Shown: positions 6,312 through 7,192 of the stretch, one piece after another
Layout: each line of letters starts with the position of its first letter
Numbering within the stretch: the stretch's first letter is position 1
Assembly: GCA_964412235.1 (NCBI GenBank)
Contig: CAYPNT010000113.1
Span: forward strand, 1 to 7,192
Reading direction: 5' to 3'
Source: JAYZQT01 sp964412235
GTDB taxonomy: Bacteria; Pseudomonadota; Alphaproteobacteria; MPNO01; UBA830
Length of the DNA stretch: 7,192 nucleotides
The notes under the pieces: model-generated
Seen by the model: only the letters and a program-made list of their open reading frames with translations
The model's database searches: none
Told to the model about the DNA's origin: nothing
Translations under genes and position numbers: made by a program

Positions 6312-6409
6312 TTTAATGTGCTTTTTGATTGTCTATCCCGTTACGCCGCAACGCAACCGCACGGTTGGGGCGCTTTGCATCAATACTAAATTCTCTATTT
6401 AATTACGGG
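6312..6409 (-). promoter_or_regulatory. Intergenic region with possible promoter and palindrome
   Basis: This 98-base gap separates the transporter stop from the RidA-family gene and is the only sizeable gap in the catabolic block. It holds the palindrome CAACCG-CA-CGGTTG (6354-6367). No T run follows on the minus strand, so it is not a classical terminator. Minus-strand TTGCGT, 17 bases, then GACAAT is a weak candidate promoter whose -35 overlaps the palindrome's end, an arrangement expected of an operator. No guanidine or other riboswitch fold is recognisable. Confidence 0.25.
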
Positions 6410-7192
6410 TTAGGTTTTTTTACCACCAATCCACTTAACGGCCGTGACGGACGCAATAACAATCGCCGCGCCAATCAACTGGCGTGGTGTGAAAAGCTGG
6501 CCGAGAATGACAAACCCGACGACGATACTCGCGACAGGTTCCAGGTTCATGGTAAGCGATGTTCGGACCGCGCCGATATACGCTATTGCGACAAAAAACG
6601 ACGTCACGGCTATGGTGTATAAAAAAGGAACGCCTAAAAAGCTCAACCAACCCTGCGTACTGGCTGGCAGGTCAATTTCGCCCCAATAAGCGGATAGCAG
6701 TAGGAACAACGCTACCGCCGATATGTGCATGTGAAAGGTAACGGAGAGAGAATTATCCGTGCTGATGAAACGGGCACTGTATACCGCGGTGATTGCCATC
6801 AATACGGAAGAAACACCCGCAAGAGCGATGCCGATCGTATTCGCGGTCTCTCCGGTAAATTCCAATGCGAGGGCGAGCCCAACGAAAGCACCACATAGTC
6901 CAACTATTATGCCCATATTCAGTTTTTCTTGTCGGGTTAGCCAAGCCCCTAGTCCGGTAAATATTGGGTAGAGGTAAAATACGAGGATTGCGAGACCAAC
7001 GTGGACGTACTTCAGAGCAGACATTATGCAAAATGCCATTATGCCGTTTAACACCCCGATTATGAGCGCGCCGTTGCGCGCTTTTTTTGGCAAGGGGATA
7101 GCATATCCCAAAGCCTTTGTTATCAAAAACAGCGCGAAAAGGGTAACGATCATACGAAAGGTTATAAGGGTAAGGGGTGATGCACCGTCGTC
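6410..7192 (-). CDS. EamA/DMT-family membrane transporter (5' end outside window)
   Basis: An integral membrane protein of the drug/metabolite transporter superfamily. The reading frame stays open through the right edge with no stop. Codons before the ATG at 7153 encode DDGASPLTLITFR, which matches the usual end of the first EamA helix hairpin, so that ATG is internal and the gene starts outside the window. The visible 260 residues hold about nine hydrophobic segments; a full member has ten helices and about 290-300 residues. The C-terminal EamA repeat ends with LEPVASIVVGFVILGQ and QLIGAAIVIASV, typical of the family. The tail GGKKT is basic and probably cytoplasmic. EamA proteins move amino acids, sugars or other small metabolites, in many cases outward. 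Its position at the head of the catabolic genes suggests uptake of the substrate or release of an intermediate, but direction and cargo cannot be read from sequence. Confidence 0.85.
   Translation of the reverse strand, partial: DDGASPLTLITFRMIVTLFALFLITKALGYAIPLPKKARNGALIIGVLNGIMAFCIMSALKYVHVGLAILVFYLYPIFTGLGAWLTRQEKLNMGIIVGLCGAFVGLALALEFTGETANTIGIALAGVSSVLMAITAVYSARFISTDNSLSVTFHMHISAVALFLLLSAYWGEIDLPASTQGWLSFLGVPFLYTIAVTSFFVAIAYIGAVRTSLTMNLEPVASIVVGFVILGQLFTPRQLIGAAIVIASVTAVKWIGGKKT

Noticed and set aside
6312..6409. Guanidine riboswitch ahead of a DUF1989-containing operon
   Set aside because: Such a switch would fit the family, but no recognisable ykkC-type or mini-ykkC hairpin motifs are seen in this gap or in 3225-3324.
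5733..6622. Three + strand open frames (5733-6089, 6111-6389, 6329-6622)
   Set aside because: They are antisense to the hydrolase, RidA-family and EamA genes, have low-complexity or Arg/His/Cys-rich composition, and lack recognisable domains.
6410..7153. Taking the ATG at 7153 as the true start of the EamA gene
   Set aside because: The frame continues upstream to the window edge, and the extra codons encode typical EamA sequence (GASPLTLITFR), so the gene is cut by the window.

Overview
This window carries two gene blocks that face each other, and most probably comes from an alphaproteobacterium of moderate GC content, perhaps marine. The evidence for that is indirect. The Fur protein resembles the alphaproteobacterial Fur/Mur type, with no C-terminal Cys-X2-Cys pair. 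The RidA, DUF1989 and FutA/IdiA-like proteins also resemble those known from alphaproteobacteria. No rRNA, tRNA, CRISPR array or insertion sequence is visible.

Positions 1-2753 (+ strand) hold the 3' tip of an unidentified gene and then two genes of a periplasmic ferric-iron ABC importer: the FbpA/FutA-type binding protein and the double-domain FbpB-type permease. All three are tightly packed: a 4-base TTGA stop/start overlap, then a gap of one codon. Both importer genes start with TTG. No ATPase gene is complete in the window. The permease is odd in having degenerate EAA loops, the sites where such permeases normally contact their ATPase.

Positions 2802-3224 (- strand) encode a Fur-family metal-responsive repressor, convergent with the importer. 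The iron genes and a plausible iron regulator therefore sit together. One of its two predicted metal sites has an apparent Asp-to-His and His-to-Glu exchange. A small palindrome lies in its likely promoter, which suggests a regulated or autoregulated promoter.

Positions 3325-7192 (- strand) look like a catabolic operon, transcribed right to left: EamA-type membrane transporter (its start lies beyond the right edge), RidA/YjgF-family protein, a 359-residue alpha/beta hydrolase resembling 2,6-dihydroxypseudooxynicotine hydrolase, a 273-residue MhpC/DmpD-like alpha/beta hydrolase, and a DUF1989 (urea carboxylase-associated) protein. The last four are spaced by -4, +10 and -4 bases, so they are almost certainly cotranslated. 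Transport, two hydrolases, an enamine/imine-handling RidA protein and a protein related to carboxyguanidine deiminase subunits together suggest breakdown of a small nitrogen-containing organic compound. I do not recognise the full set as a described pathway; this is the most interesting part of the window. The substrate cannot be read from sequence.
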